The notes under the pieces were generated by a model, which saw only the letters and a list, made by a program, of their open reading frames with translations, did no database searches and was not told the DNA's origin. Positions 5,797 through 13,329 of a DNA stretch of 13,597 nucleotides are shown piece by piece; the stretch's first letter is position 1; every line of letters begins with the position of its first letter. Source of the DNA: Syntrophales bacterium (GTDB lineage: Bacteria > Desulfobacterota > Syntrophia > Syntrophales > UBA2251). Both the position numbers and the translations under genes were made by a program. The stretch is from contig JALNWL010000047.1 in the NCBI GenBank assembly GCA_023230905.1, positions 1 through 13,597 on the forward strand. The letters are read 5' to 3'.

Positions 5797-6618
5797 TTAT
5801 CCGGCGTTTTGGGTCAGCAGGTTGATCACCTGCTGCATGACGACCTCCAGCTGCAGCTTGCGGCCCATGACGACATCCGGGGCAAAGCTGCGGAGAATCG
5901 CGATCTCTTCCCCGGTCGGCGCCGGCGTGGTTTTCAGGGTGTCGGCGACCTTCAGATCCCAGGGAACCTCGGCGCGGACCGCATCGAGAGTCGCCCCGGG
6001 GTGGAGTTCGGCCAGGTACATCTCCTTCGTGACGGCGTCGAACTTGAAGACGCCCCGGGTCGTGATCAGCACGCTCGGCCCCGATCCGGCGGGCATGCCC
6101 GCCTCGTAGCGGGTGTTCCCTCCGGTCAGGTAACCGGGGGAGGTGAAGTAGTCCAGCTTCTCCACGAAAGTCCCGCCGCTCATCGTGAGGATGGCGCGCC
6201 CGGCGTAGCCAACGAATTCCGGGGCGCCGCCCGCGCCGGTCATGCGGATCGAAAAGGCGTCCGGATCGCCCAGATAGCTGCTGTTCATGTTGCCGTAGCG
6301 GTCGATCTGGCCGACGCCGAGAAAGGTCGCGTCCACATAGCCCTGGTTGAGGACCGTGGTGAAGATGTCGATCATGTCGCAGGAATACGTGAAACCGCGG
6401 GTGCAGGTGGGATCGGCGATGTGCAGAGGCACCTTGAACGGGTCGATCCCCAGAAGGCCGGCCTCGGTGAGGATCACCGCGTTCGGCGCGTGGGTCTTAC
6501 GGGCAAGCACCCCGGCGGCCATGGCGATGCCCTGGCCGATGACGACGAATTCCCGGTCATGAAGCTCCTTGGCGGCGCGGGCAACGATCAGTTCCTGAAT
6601 CGTGTATTTAGTTCCCAT
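5797..6618 (-). CDS. CoA-transferase subunit B (pair 2), catalytic Glu present
   Basis: A 273-residue class I CoA-transferase beta subunit (GctB-like). The N-terminus YTIQELIVARAAKEL is followed by GQGIAMAAGVLARKTHAPNAVILTEAG. Glu52 in TEAG is the expected thioester-forming residue. Later motifs are GVGQIDRYGNMNSSYLGD, MTGAGGAPEF, SGPSVLITTRGVFKFD and ELHPGATLDAV, all usual for the family. The start ATG at 6618 overlaps the stop of subunit A by 11 bases (6608-6618), so the two are translationally coupled and probably form a heteromer. An AGGAG site lies inside the end of subunit A. The likely reaction is CoA transfer between an acyl-CoA and a carboxylic acid; the substrates cannot be read from sequence. 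Confidence 0.9.
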   Translation of the reverse strand: MGTKYTIQELIVARAAKELHDREFVVIGQGIAMAAGVLARKTHAPNAVILTEAGLLGIDPFKVPLHIADPTCTRGFTYSCDMIDIFTTVLNQGYVDATFLGVGQIDRYGNMNSSYLGDPDAFSIRMTGAGGAPEFVGYAGRAILTMSGGTFVEKLDYFTSPGYLTGGNTRYEAGMPAGSGPSVLITTRGVFKFDAVTKEMYLAELHPGATLDAVRAEVPWDLKVADTLKTTPAPTGEEIAILRSFAPDVVMGRKLQLEVVMQQVINLLTQNAG

Positions 6619-7666
6619 CGATCAGCGCTCCTTTCTCCCCCAGCATGGCGATGAATTCCGCCATGGTCAGACCCATGGTCCGCGAACGGCCCTCCTCGTC
6701 CCAGTCGAGGGAAAAGGTGGACCCGTAGTCGGCGGGAACGCTCTTGAAGGGCTTGGCCCGGAAGGCGTCAAGGGTTTTCTTCCCGAAGCGCCGGCAGTAT
6801 TGATCAATATACGCCTGCCGGTCGGCCGGACCCCGGATCCACTCGTCGATCCATGCCCGGGCGCCGTCGGGGTTGGCGCAGGAGCCGACAAAAAGGGCCC
6901 GAAAGGGAAAGTCGTAGTCATAGTGGCCGAGCACCTCCGAGGGGTGCGCGCCCCAGGGACACTCCACGACGGCGCAGACCTTGTGCGCCGGGACGATCGT
7001 CAGATGCGGCGAGGACATGATCACCTCGGTCTCCACGATCTCCTCGCACGACAGGATGACCTTCTTCGCGGCCAGCGCCGCCCACTTGCTGTTGATCATG
7101 GCCCCCCAGAGCTGTCCGTTGCCGGCCCGGTCCGCCCGCTGCACGTGCATCAGCGCGAAATCGGGGTTGTAGCCCTTGACCACGAGCATCTCGGCCCCCG
7201 TGAAGGGATCGCGGATTTCGGCGAAGCGCTGATCCCCCAGAAAGCCCCGCCTCCGGACCACATCGGTCACCTTGATGCCCGGCAGGACCGGCAGGAAGGG
7301 GTACCCCATCGCACCGGCCTTCATCATCGACAGCAGGGTGTGGTTCGTCATCTCTTCGATCACGACCTTGCCCCCCTTGAGCGCCCGATCGAGCGGACTC
7401 ACGATCCGGGGACCGCCGGCCCGGAAGTTGTACGCGATCACGAGGCGGTCGATCACCTCGCTCAGGATGAGCTGATCGATCTCCTCGATGCCTCCCTGCT
7501 GGAAAGCCATCAGGTTTTTCTTCCCCTGCCGGATCAGCTCGTGGGTGAGCGCGAGCGGCATGCAGTAGAGGCAGTTGGCGAACACGAAGGAATCGCCATC
7601 CCGGACGAACCGCGCCACGGCCTCGCGCGCGGTCATCCGCTTGTCCGCATCCATGAATTTCTCCAT
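6608..7666 (-). CDS. CoA-transferase subunit A (pair 2)
   Basis: A 352-residue alpha subunit of the class I CoA-transferase family (GctA-like). Features include the start KRMTAREAVARFVRDGDSF, ELIRQGKKNLMAF, an EEMTNHTLLSMMKAGAMGYPFLPV segment, NPDFALMHVQRADRAGNGQLWG and VECPWGAHPSEVLGHYDYD. The ATG at 7666 is preferred because GAGGAGG lies 5-6 bases upstream; a GTG two codons earlier would overlap that site. At 352 residues it is longer than glutaconate-type or pair 1 subunits because of a C-terminal extension after IDQYCRRFGKK. At the place where pair 1 subunit A has UGA, this protein has Asn in MTNHT. It follows the DUF364 gene after a 40-base gap and overlaps subunit B. Confidence 0.9.
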   Translation of the reverse strand: MEKFMDADKRMTAREAVARFVRDGDSFVFANCLYCMPLALTHELIRQGKKNLMAFQQGGIEEIDQLILSEVIDRLVIAYNFRAGGPRIVSPLDRALKGGKVVIEEMTNHTLLSMMKAGAMGYPFLPVLPGIKVTDVVRRRGFLGDQRFAEIRDPFTGAEMLVVKGYNPDFALMHVQRADRAGNGQLWGAMINSKWAALAAKKVILSCEEIVETEVIMSSPHLTIVPAHKVCAVVECPWGAHPSEVLGHYDYDFPFRALFVGSCANPDGARAWIDEWIRGPADRQAYIDQYCRRFGKKTLDAFRAKPFKSVPADYGSTFSLDWDEEGRSRTMGLTMAEFIAMLGEKGALIDGN

Positions 7667-7692
7667 ACACACCTCCTCGATGATGGGGGAAA

Positions 7693-7706
7693 AGGTCCGG
7701 GGACCT
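7693..7706 (-). repeat. Short hairpin with U-tract directly after the DUF364 gene
   Basis: AGGTCC and GGACCT (7693-7706) can pair around a tight 2-base loop (or 5 bp with a 4-base loop). On the minus strand the hairpin starts at the DUF364 stop codon and is followed by TTT then C-rich sequence. It may act as a weak attenuator ahead of the CoA-transferase genes. Confidence 0.3.
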
Positions 7707-8507
7707 CTACAACGGACGCCGGATCCAGAGGTTGGTCATCTCGACGCCGGGCCGCATGGCGCGCGTCCCGCCGCCCGCGGCGACGATGGCGAGGATCCGG
7801 CCAGCATCGGTGACGCGCACCCCGCCCAGATGATGGACGGGAGTGCCGGAGAACAGCCCGGCCAGCATCGGGGTGGTCGGCCCCAGCACCGTCACGTGAC
7901 GGGCGCCGCCGAGGTCGTCCAGGATCTCCTCCAGGCTGTCGTAAAGCAGGGTGGTCGCGGTGATCAGGGCGACCGTGGCGCTCCGGAGGACGGCCCCCCG
8001 CTCGCGTCCCGCGAGGACCAGCCCCTTGTCCGCGTCCTTTTCGAGGATGGTGAGCGCCGCGCCCGTGACCTGGACCTTTTCGATCAGGGGACTGAAGCGT
8101 CCGACCATCACGACCCGGTCGTCCGGCGTCAACCGGATCAGGTCGAGGGCGTCCCCCTCGGCATCACTGCGGTCCTGACGGATCAGGGCATTGGCCAGGG
8201 CCAAGGCGACGGCCTTCCGGCGGGGGCGGCCCGGTTCGTTCAGCCAGGCCAGGACGGCGGACGCGTTCTCACCCGCCAGGGAGGGCGGCGGCGGCAGGGT
8301 CTCGATCTTTAGCGGAACCTCCGCGCGGGGGACGGCGGACAGTCCGAGAGCGCCGTCGTCGAGGCAAACGGCGAGATAGGTCGACCCGATGCAGACCTCC
8401 ACGACGGTCCTCCGGGCCGCCCGTTCGCGCAGGAGGCCGGACAAGCGGGCCGCCAGCGCCCCTTTCCGTTCCGTCTTCCCCATGGCGGTTTTCTCCGTAT
8501 GCGACAT
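7707..8507 (-). CDS. DUF4213/DUF364 family protein (putative chelation/Rossmann-like)
   Basis: A 266-residue soluble protein. The N-terminal part (about 30-100) has VVEVCIGSTYLAVCLDDGALGLS, as in DUF4213. The C-terminal part has DRVVMVGRFSPLIEKV, LVLAGRERGAVLRSATVALITATTLLYDSLEEIL, HVTVLGPTTPMLAGLFSGTPVHHLGGVRV and a final GGGTRAM. This matches DUF364 (annotated as putative heavy-metal chelation). The biochemical role of the family is not known to me. Two starts are possible: ATG 8507 with GGGAGG about 10 bases upstream, or ATG 8483 with GGAG; the first is given. The gene sits 25 bases after a Fe-S redox protein gene and 40 bases before CoA-transferase pair 2, so it is probably co-transcribed. 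A metal, cofactor or ligand-handling role in the redox complex is only a guess. Confidence 0.8.
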   Translation of the reverse strand: MSHTEKTAMGKTERKGALAARLSGLLRERAARRTVVEVCIGSTYLAVCLDDGALGLSAVPRAEVPLKIETLPPPPSLAGENASAVLAWLNEPGRPRRKAVALALANALIRQDRSDAEGDALDLIRLTPDDRVVMVGRFSPLIEKVQVTGAALTILEKDADKGLVLAGRERGAVLRSATVALITATTLLYDSLEEILDDLGGARHVTVLGPTTPMLAGLFSGTPVHHLGGVRVTDAGRILAIVAAGGGTRAMRPGVEMTNLWIRRPL

Positions 8508-8532
8508 GGCCGGATGGCCTCCCGCCCAATGA

Positions 8533-9681
8533 TTACCGCATCGCCAGCAGCAGGGTCGCCAGGTCCCGGACCGCCAGCCGGTCGTCCAGGCCTTCGGCCT
8601 TCACGGCATCGTCGAGCATCTTCAGGCACAGCGGACAGGCCACGACCAGCACCGCCGCCCCCGTCTCGGCGGCCTCCCGCACCCGCACCCGGGCGGCCTG
8701 GTCCCCGCCGTGGCCCAGGATGTCGGTGAAGAAGTTCCCGCCCCCGCCCCCGCAGCACAGGGCGTTCTGGCGGTTCCGCGGCATCTCGAGGAGCGTCAGG
8801 CCGGGGACGGCCCGCAGCAGGGCACGCGGGGCCTCGTATTCCCCCTGCCAGCGCCCCAGGTAGCACGGGTCATGAAACGCGACCTTGAGCGCGGTTTCGG
8901 CGGGCGCGAGCGCCCGGACGCGGCGGGCGACGACCTGGGTCCAGTGCTCGACGGTGAAGGCACCCCCCCAGGCCGGGTAGTCCGTCTTCATGATGTTGAA
9001 GGCGTGGGGGGAGAGGGTGACGACCTTCTTTACCCCGAGGTCGTTCAATTTTGCCGTCAATGTTTCCGCGAGCGCCCGGGCTAGGCCTTCCTCTCCGGCC
9101 GCCCGGACGTCGTTGCCGTCGCTCGTCTCCGCCTCCCCCAGGATGCCGAAGTCCACCCCGGCCTGTCCGAGCAGGCGGGCGACGGACCGGGCCATGCCGA
9201 TCCCGAGTTCGTCGAAGGCCCCCTCGTCGCCCACGTAGAAGAGATACGCCTGGCCGGAATAGCGCGGCAGATCCAAACCTTCCGCCCAACGGGCGCGCTC
9301 GGCGTCCGGGCGCTTGTAGGGGTTGCCGTGGGTCTGCATCGCCTTCAGGTAGTCCCGGATGGACGGGGGGACGAGCCCCTGCTCCACGAGTTCGCCCTTG
9401 GCGGCCATGAAGATATCGACGAGCTGCTCCCGGATGCCCGGCATGGCGCAGGTCTGGACGCAGTTCTTGCACGTGACGCAGGTGAAGAGGATCTGGGCGA
9501 GCCGTTCACCGGCCTGGATCTCCCCCTTTTGCCAGGCGCGGATCAGCCACATCCGCCCGCCGGCGGTGAAGCTCTCGAAGCGGTACTGCAGGTAGGACGG
9601 GCAGTTGAAATCGGCGTAATTGAGCGGCATCTTGCACCAGCCGCAGCGGAAACACCGGTGCAGGAGTTCTTCGTGCCTCAT
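8533..9681 (-). CDS. CCG-domain (Fe-S)-binding oxidoreductase subunit (GlcF/HdrD-like) with degenerate first CCG domain
   Basis: A 382-residue soluble Fe-S protein. An unusual cysteine set, C10-C13-C16-C27P, is followed by a classical CVTCKNCVQTC cluster (C68, C71, C74, C78). Two CCG (cysteine-rich) domains follow. The second is intact: HDPCYLGR (C273), ALCCGGGGG (C309-C310), ACPLC (C349, C352). In the first, the places that normally read C-x-G-D and CPHCFN are ETSDGND and SPHAFNIMKTDYP, so its cluster ligands are gone. CCG proteins pass electrons between flavoproteins and quinones, disulfides or ferredoxin. The start codon shares ATGA with the stop of the FAD-oxidase gene (9678-9681), which indicates coupling and a likely GlcD-GlcF-like complex. 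No membrane segment is seen. Confidence 0.88.
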   Translation of the reverse strand: MRHEELLHRCFRCGWCKMPLNYADFNCPSYLQYRFESFTAGGRMWLIRAWQKGEIQAGERLAQILFTCVTCKNCVQTCAMPGIREQLVDIFMAAKGELVEQGLVPPSIRDYLKAMQTHGNPYKRPDAERARWAEGLDLPRYSGQAYLFYVGDEGAFDELGIGMARSVARLLGQAGVDFGILGEAETSDGNDVRAAGEEGLARALAETLTAKLNDLGVKKVVTLSPHAFNIMKTDYPAWGGAFTVEHWTQVVARRVRALAPAETALKVAFHDPCYLGRWQGEYEAPRALLRAVPGLTLLEMPRNRQNALCCGGGGGNFFTDILGHGGDQAARVRVREAAETGAAVLVVACPLCLKMLDDAVKAEGLDDRLAVRDLATLLLAMR

Positions 9682-11063
9682 GGCGCCACCTCCCAGTTTC
9701 CCGGATTCATGATGCCGTTAGGATCGAGGAGGGCCCGCAGCCGCTCCATCAGGGCGACCGTGGCCGGATCCATGCGCGCGAGGATCATCCGCTGACCCGC
9801 CACCTCCGTCTTCCAGGGGATGCCCCCGAGATCGAGGGCCGCCCGGTTGGCCGCCTCCAGGGCGTGCCGGACGGACTGAAGCTCCGCCTCATCGGCCCGG
9901 TTGAAGGGGAAGGCGTAATAGAACATCACCGCGTGCCCCCGCCCCACGACCCGCGCCCCCATGGAATAGGTGACGCCGTTCCGGGCGGCGATCCCGAGGC
10001 CGGCCCGGTAGGCGCCGGGGATGCTCTCCACCGGCATGATGGAGCCCACGTATTCGAAGCCGCCGCCCTTCCGGATATCGGCGAATTCGCTCAGGCTCTT
10101 CTGCGGCGCCGCGAGCAGGTTCACCTTCATGTGGGCCGGCAGCGGCAGGAAGCCCGCCTCCTTGCGGTCGAGATAGGGCTGGACGGACTCCCGGACGAGG
10201 GCCTGCCTCAGTTTCATCTCCCGGGGGGTGCGGGCCACGATGTGGACGTTCGTCATCTGAAACCCGTCGAAGTAGGCCGGCTTCGGCGTCACAAAGAAGG
10301 TGATGTCCTCGCCCATCTCCGTGGAGACGATCCGGGAGATGACCTCCGGCACGGCGTCGATGTCCTCGGTCATGAACATCAGGACGTCCTTCAGGGGAAA
10401 ACTGGGGAAGAGTTTCATCCCAACCTTGGTAATGACCCCCGTCGTCCCGTTCCACCCCAGGAACAGCCCCGCCAGATCGGGCAGGGGCGCCCGGGAAAAC
10501 CACTTGTCCACCGTGGAGCAGGACCCCAACCGGCAGACCTCGCCCGTGGGCAGGACCACCTCCAGTCCGGTGACCATCTCGGAGTGGAACCCGCCCTCGC
10601 TCTGGGACAGGTGGCCGGACCCGTGGATCGCGACGTTCCCCGCGATCGTCGCCACCGGCGGGGCGTCGGGCACGGAATGTTTCAGCGCGGGGTGGCGGCG
10701 GGCCAGATAGGCCTGGAGCGCGCCCTGGGTGGTCCCCGCCTCCACGACGCAGTAGTGGCTGAGCTCGTTGACCTCGAGGATCCGGTTCATCCGCTTCATG
10801 TCGAGGACGATGCCGCCCTTGAGCGGCACGGTCAGGCCGGAGAGCACGAGCCCCCCGCCCATGGGGACGACGGGGACACCGTTCTCCCCCGCGAGGAGCA
10901 CGATCCGCCGCACCTCCTCCGTCGTCGCGGGCAGGACGACGTAATCGGGCCGCCCCGGGGGCTGGACCCCCTGATCGCGCCCGTAAAGGTAAAGCTCCTC
11001 CTCGGCGCGGGAGACATAGGCCGCGCCGACGATCCGGACCAGTTCGTCATGGATATCGTTCAT
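9678..11063 (-). CDS. FAD-linked oxidase (GlcD / D-lactate dehydrogenase-like, VAO/PCMH family)
   Basis: A 461-residue flavoprotein. Residues about 37-220 are the PCMH FAD-binding domain (RPDYVVLPATTEEVRRIV, VVPMGGGLVLSG, GGIVLDMKRMNRI, VEAGTTQGAL, IAGNVAIHGSGHLSQSEGG, WNGTTGVITKVGMKLFP). The rest is the FAD-linked oxidase C-terminal domain, ending in MERLRALLDPNGIMNPGNWE. The family oxidises 2-hydroxy acids or related C-H bonds using FAD. A GGAGGAGGTG ribosome-binding site supports the ATG at 11063. The gene is 18 bases after one CCG Fe-S gene and overlaps the next by ATGA, so it probably forms a dehydrogenase complex with them, as GlcDEF or lactate dehydrogenase complexes do. There are no transmembrane segments and no fused Fe-S domain. 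The substrate is unknown. Confidence 0.9.
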   Translation of the reverse strand: MNDIHDELVRIVGAAYVSRAEEELYLYGRDQGVQPPGRPDYVVLPATTEEVRRIVLLAGENGVPVVPMGGGLVLSGLTVPLKGGIVLDMKRMNRILEVNELSHYCVVEAGTTQGALQAYLARRHPALKHSVPDAPPVATIAGNVAIHGSGHLSQSEGGFHSEMVTGLEVVLPTGEVCRLGSCSTVDKWFSRAPLPDLAGLFLGWNGTTGVITKVGMKLFPSFPLKDVLMFMTEDIDAVPEVISRIVSTEMGEDITFFVTPKPAYFDGFQMTNVHIVARTPREMKLRQALVRESVQPYLDRKEAGFLPLPAHMKVNLLAAPQKSLSEFADIRKGGGFEYVGSIMPVESIPGAYRAGLGIAARNGVTYSMGARVVGRGHAVMFYYAFPFNRADEAELQSVRHALEAANRAALDLGGIPWKTEVAGQRMILARMDPATVALMERLRALLDPNGIMNPGNWEVAP

Positions 11064-11081
11064 TCCGGTTCACCTCCTCCC

Positions 11082-12101
11082 TCAGTCGCCCAGGGCCATG
11101 TGGCACAGATCCGACATCATGACGGGCATCAGCCCCGCCTGCGCGGCCTTCTCCGCCAAGGTGAAGAAACAGAACGGACAGTTGAACACCGCCATGGTGG
11201 CGCCCGACGCCTTCATGTCCGCGATGTTGCGTTCCCGGTTCGACTCGGCGAGCTCGAAGCGCTGCTGGGCCTCCATGACCCCACCGCAGCACAGGGCGTT
11301 GCCGTGGTCGAACTCCCGCTCGGTCCGCTCCACGCCGATCTTCTCGAAGATGGCGTCCACCCAGGCGTCCGTCTCCGGGCAGAGGCGGTTCGAGCAGGGA
11401 CGCTGATAGGCCGCCTTCAGGCCGAGGGGCTTGATCTGGCCCGCGAGGGCCTCGAGGCGGCGGTTCAGAAAGTCGAAGAAATGGACGGGCCGGAAGGGAA
11501 CGTCGATCCCGAAGGCGGGCGCCCAGGAGGTGTAGGTCCCGTAGCACTCGTCGTGGTAGCAGACGAGCTCGTCGACCCCGCCGGGGGTCAGGTAATGCGT
11601 CATGATGTTCCGAATCATCTGCGGGAGGCGCTCCCGGATCGTGGAATTGCGTGCAAAATGAAGGAACATCAGGTTGCAGAAGATGTCGCTCCCCACGATG
11701 ACCGAGGCGTCGCCCAGGAGCCGGCCCCGGATCGCCCCCTTCATCATCGGAAAGTAGCAGAGGTTGATCACCGGTGTCCGGACGGCCTCGGGGACGATCC
11801 GCCCCTTGGGCCCCATCATGAGGACCTGGGATTTCTCGATGGGCTTCGGAACGGGATGGATGCCGAGCTCCTCCTGGCGCTCGACGATCAGGTAGAAGGG
11901 GTGGTTGTGGTGGGGGCAGTACTCCTCGCAGGCATAGCAGGTGACGCAGTCCGTCAGGATCGCCGTCTCCTCCCCCCGGATCAGGCGGTCCCGCTCTCCG
12001 CGGGCCTGTTCGGGGCTGTAGCGGACGTACTGGCACTTCTCGAGGCAGTCGACGGTTTCGCAGGCGGCGCAGATATCCGGGTTCCAGCGCAGTTCGGTCA
12101 T
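11082..12101 (-). CDS. CCG-domain Fe-S oxidoreductase (HdrB/HdrD-like), paralogue A
   Basis: A 339-residue soluble protein with two N-terminal cysteine clusters: C11-x2-C14-x4-C19-x3-C23 and the classical CVTCYACEEYCP (C52, C55, C58, C62). A C-terminal cysteine-rich region follows, with HDECYG (C186), AYQRPCSNR (C236), NALCCGGV (C271-C272) and NCPFC (C308, C311), which is a canonical CCG motif. The ending DLCHMALGD is shared with the next protein upstream, and similarity runs through the whole length, so the two are tandem paralogues. It probably passes electrons from the neighbouring FAD oxidase to an acceptor. An AAGGAGGG site supports the ATG at 12101. It lies 18 bases before the oxidase gene and 100 bases after its paralogue, with a hairpin in that gap. 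Confidence 0.88.
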   Translation of the reverse strand: MTELRWNPDICAACETVDCLEKCQYVRYSPEQARGERDRLIRGEETAILTDCVTCYACEEYCPHHNHPFYLIVERQEELGIHPVPKPIEKSQVLMMGPKGRIVPEAVRTPVINLCYFPMMKGAIRGRLLGDASVIVGSDIFCNLMFLHFARNSTIRERLPQMIRNIMTHYLTPGGVDELVCYHDECYGTYTSWAPAFGIDVPFRPVHFFDFLNRRLEALAGQIKPLGLKAAYQRPCSNRLCPETDAWVDAIFEKIGVERTEREFDHGNALCCGGVMEAQQRFELAESNRERNIADMKASGATMAVFNCPFCFFTLAEKAAQAGLMPVMMSDLCHMALGD

Positions 12102-12134
12102 CAGGCGTCCCTCCTTTTCCGAACAACGAGGTTT

Positions 12135-12154
12135 CCCGTCCCAAACGGGACGGG
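12135..12154 (-). repeat. Intercistronic hairpin between the two Fe-S paralogues
   Basis: CCCGTCCC (12135-12142) and GGGACGGG (12147-12154) make a perfect 8-bp stem with a 4-base loop. It lies in the 100-base gap, 47 bases after the stop of the 12202-13212 gene. No U-tract follows on the minus strand, so complete termination is unlikely. It may be a processing or stability element that sets different levels of the two paralogues. Confidence 0.5.
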
Positions 12155-12201
12155 GATTTCAGAGAGAGGAGCCATCGAAATTCAACAGACGAAGAGCCCC
12201 G

Positions 12202-13212
12202 CTACGCCACCGCCGCCGGGTAGGGGATCTCCCCCAGAGCCATGCGGCACAAATCGGTCACGTAGATCTTCGTCAGGCCCCTGGCCGCCGCCGGCTTCCG
12301 AAGCACCCGGTCGCACATGGGGCAGAGGGTGATCAGCGCGTCGGCGCCGAAGGCGAGGGCGTCGTCGATGTTTCGGGTCTGGATCTCGCGGGCGAGATCC
12401 GGATAGACCCGCACGAACGCACCCGTGCAGCACAGCGCGTTATCACGGTCGTAACGGCGGGAGACGCGCTCGACGCCGATGAGCGCGAAGATCTCATCAA
12501 GAAAGGCGTCCTTGGCCGGCGTATACCGGGAGGCGCAGGGCCGCTGATAGGCGACCTTCTTCCCAAGGGGCGTGATGCGGTCCCGGTGGTCCGCGAGATA
12601 GTTCCGCAGATATTCGTAGAGGTGCATGTACCGGAAGGGCACCGTGATCCCGTAATTCCTGATCTTGGCGTCCACCATCGCGTAGCAGTCGTCGTGGAGG
12701 AACACGATGTCCTTCCCCAGGGCCGCCAGATGGTCGATGAACTGCCGGGCATGCTCCTCCACGGGGCTTTCCTGGCCGGCATGGACGTAGCCGGCATAGC
12801 AGAAGTAGTCGCCGCCTTTGGCCACGGTCAGCCCCTTGAACATCTCTCCGTCCAACACCCCGGGGGACAGGCTGGCCTCCATGACGCAGAGGGACAGGAC
12901 CGGCTTGTCCGCATCGCCGGGGATGACCGTGGTCGGGAGCTGCCCCGCCAGGGCGAACATATCCGTCGTGCCCGGAGGCACCGGGAACGTCTTTTTTTCC
13001 TCCATCGCGCGCAGGATCAGGTCAAAGGGATCCGCGCCGGTCGGGCAGTACTCCCGGCAGGCGCAGCAGGTGACGCAGCGGTGGAGGATCTCCGCATCCC
13101 GCTCTTCCATCAGGGCCTGGATATCGGCCGCCGCCTTCGTTTTGTCGTAATCCACGTATAGACACCGGACCAGACACTCCCCGCACAAATCGCACTTCGA
13201 CGCATCCCACAT
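12202..13212 (-). CDS. CCG-domain Fe-S oxidoreductase (HdrB/HdrD-like), paralogue B, CCT in place of CCG
   Basis: A 336-residue soluble protein, paralogous to the 339-residue protein downstream. It has two ferredoxin-like cysteine clusters, CDLCGECLVRC (C7, C10, C13, C17) and CVTCCACREYCP (C46, C49, C52, C56, with an extra C50). The C-terminal region has HDDCYA (C176), AYQRPCASR (C226), NALCCTGA (C261-C262-T263) and LCPMC (C297, C300). The Gly that gives the CCG motif its name is Thr here. The end DLCRMALGE matches the paralogue. An AAGGAGGAG site supports the ATG at 13212. It is the first complete gene of the minus-strand series. The 117-base upstream gap holds hairpins but no promoter that I can call. 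An electron-transfer role with the FAD oxidase is inferred. Confidence 0.87.
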   Translation of the reverse strand: MWDASKCDLCGECLVRCLYVDYDKTKAAADIQALMEERDAEILHRCVTCCACREYCPTGADPFDLILRAMEEKKTFPVPPGTTDMFALAGQLPTTVIPGDADKPVLSLCVMEASLSPGVLDGEMFKGLTVAKGGDYFCYAGYVHAGQESPVEEHARQFIDHLAALGKDIVFLHDDCYAMVDAKIRNYGITVPFRYMHLYEYLRNYLADHRDRITPLGKKVAYQRPCASRYTPAKDAFLDEIFALIGVERVSRRYDRDNALCCTGAFVRVYPDLAREIQTRNIDDALAFGADALITLCPMCDRVLRKPAAARGLTKIYVTDLCRMALGEIPYPAAVA

Positions 13213-13275
13213 GAGCCATCTCCTCCTTTATTCGTCGTTGAAAACCGTTGAAGATCGATATGATCCCGCACAACG

Positions 13276-13308
13276 GGGCCTTTTCGGCCCGGTGCCGCCC
13301 CCGCGGCA
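13276..13308 (-). repeat. Two tandem hairpins downstream of the biotinyl-protein gene
   Basis: The first transcribed is TGCCGC/GCGGCA (13293-13308, 6 bp, 4-base loop). The second is GGGCC/GGCCC (13276-13290, 5 bp, 5-base loop). Both lie in the 117-base gap between the biotinyl-domain gene and the first Fe-S gene. Neither is followed by a U-run on the minus strand. They may mark a transcript boundary or processing site. Confidence 0.4.
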
Positions 13309-13329
13309 GGCGGAGGGATCCGTCGGGTC

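Noticed and set aside
9864..12332. Long plus-strand open frame of 822 codons opposite the FAD oxidase and Fe-S genes
   Set aside because: It is antisense to two genes with clear family motifs. Its translation is rich in Arg, His, Gly, Asp and Pro with no recognisable domain, as expected for the shadow frame of GC-rich genes.
3096..13212. Frameshift as the cause of the split in subunit A of pair 1
   Set aside because: Both halves are in the same frame and the join has no missing or extra family residues, so only the UGA codon itself interrupts it.
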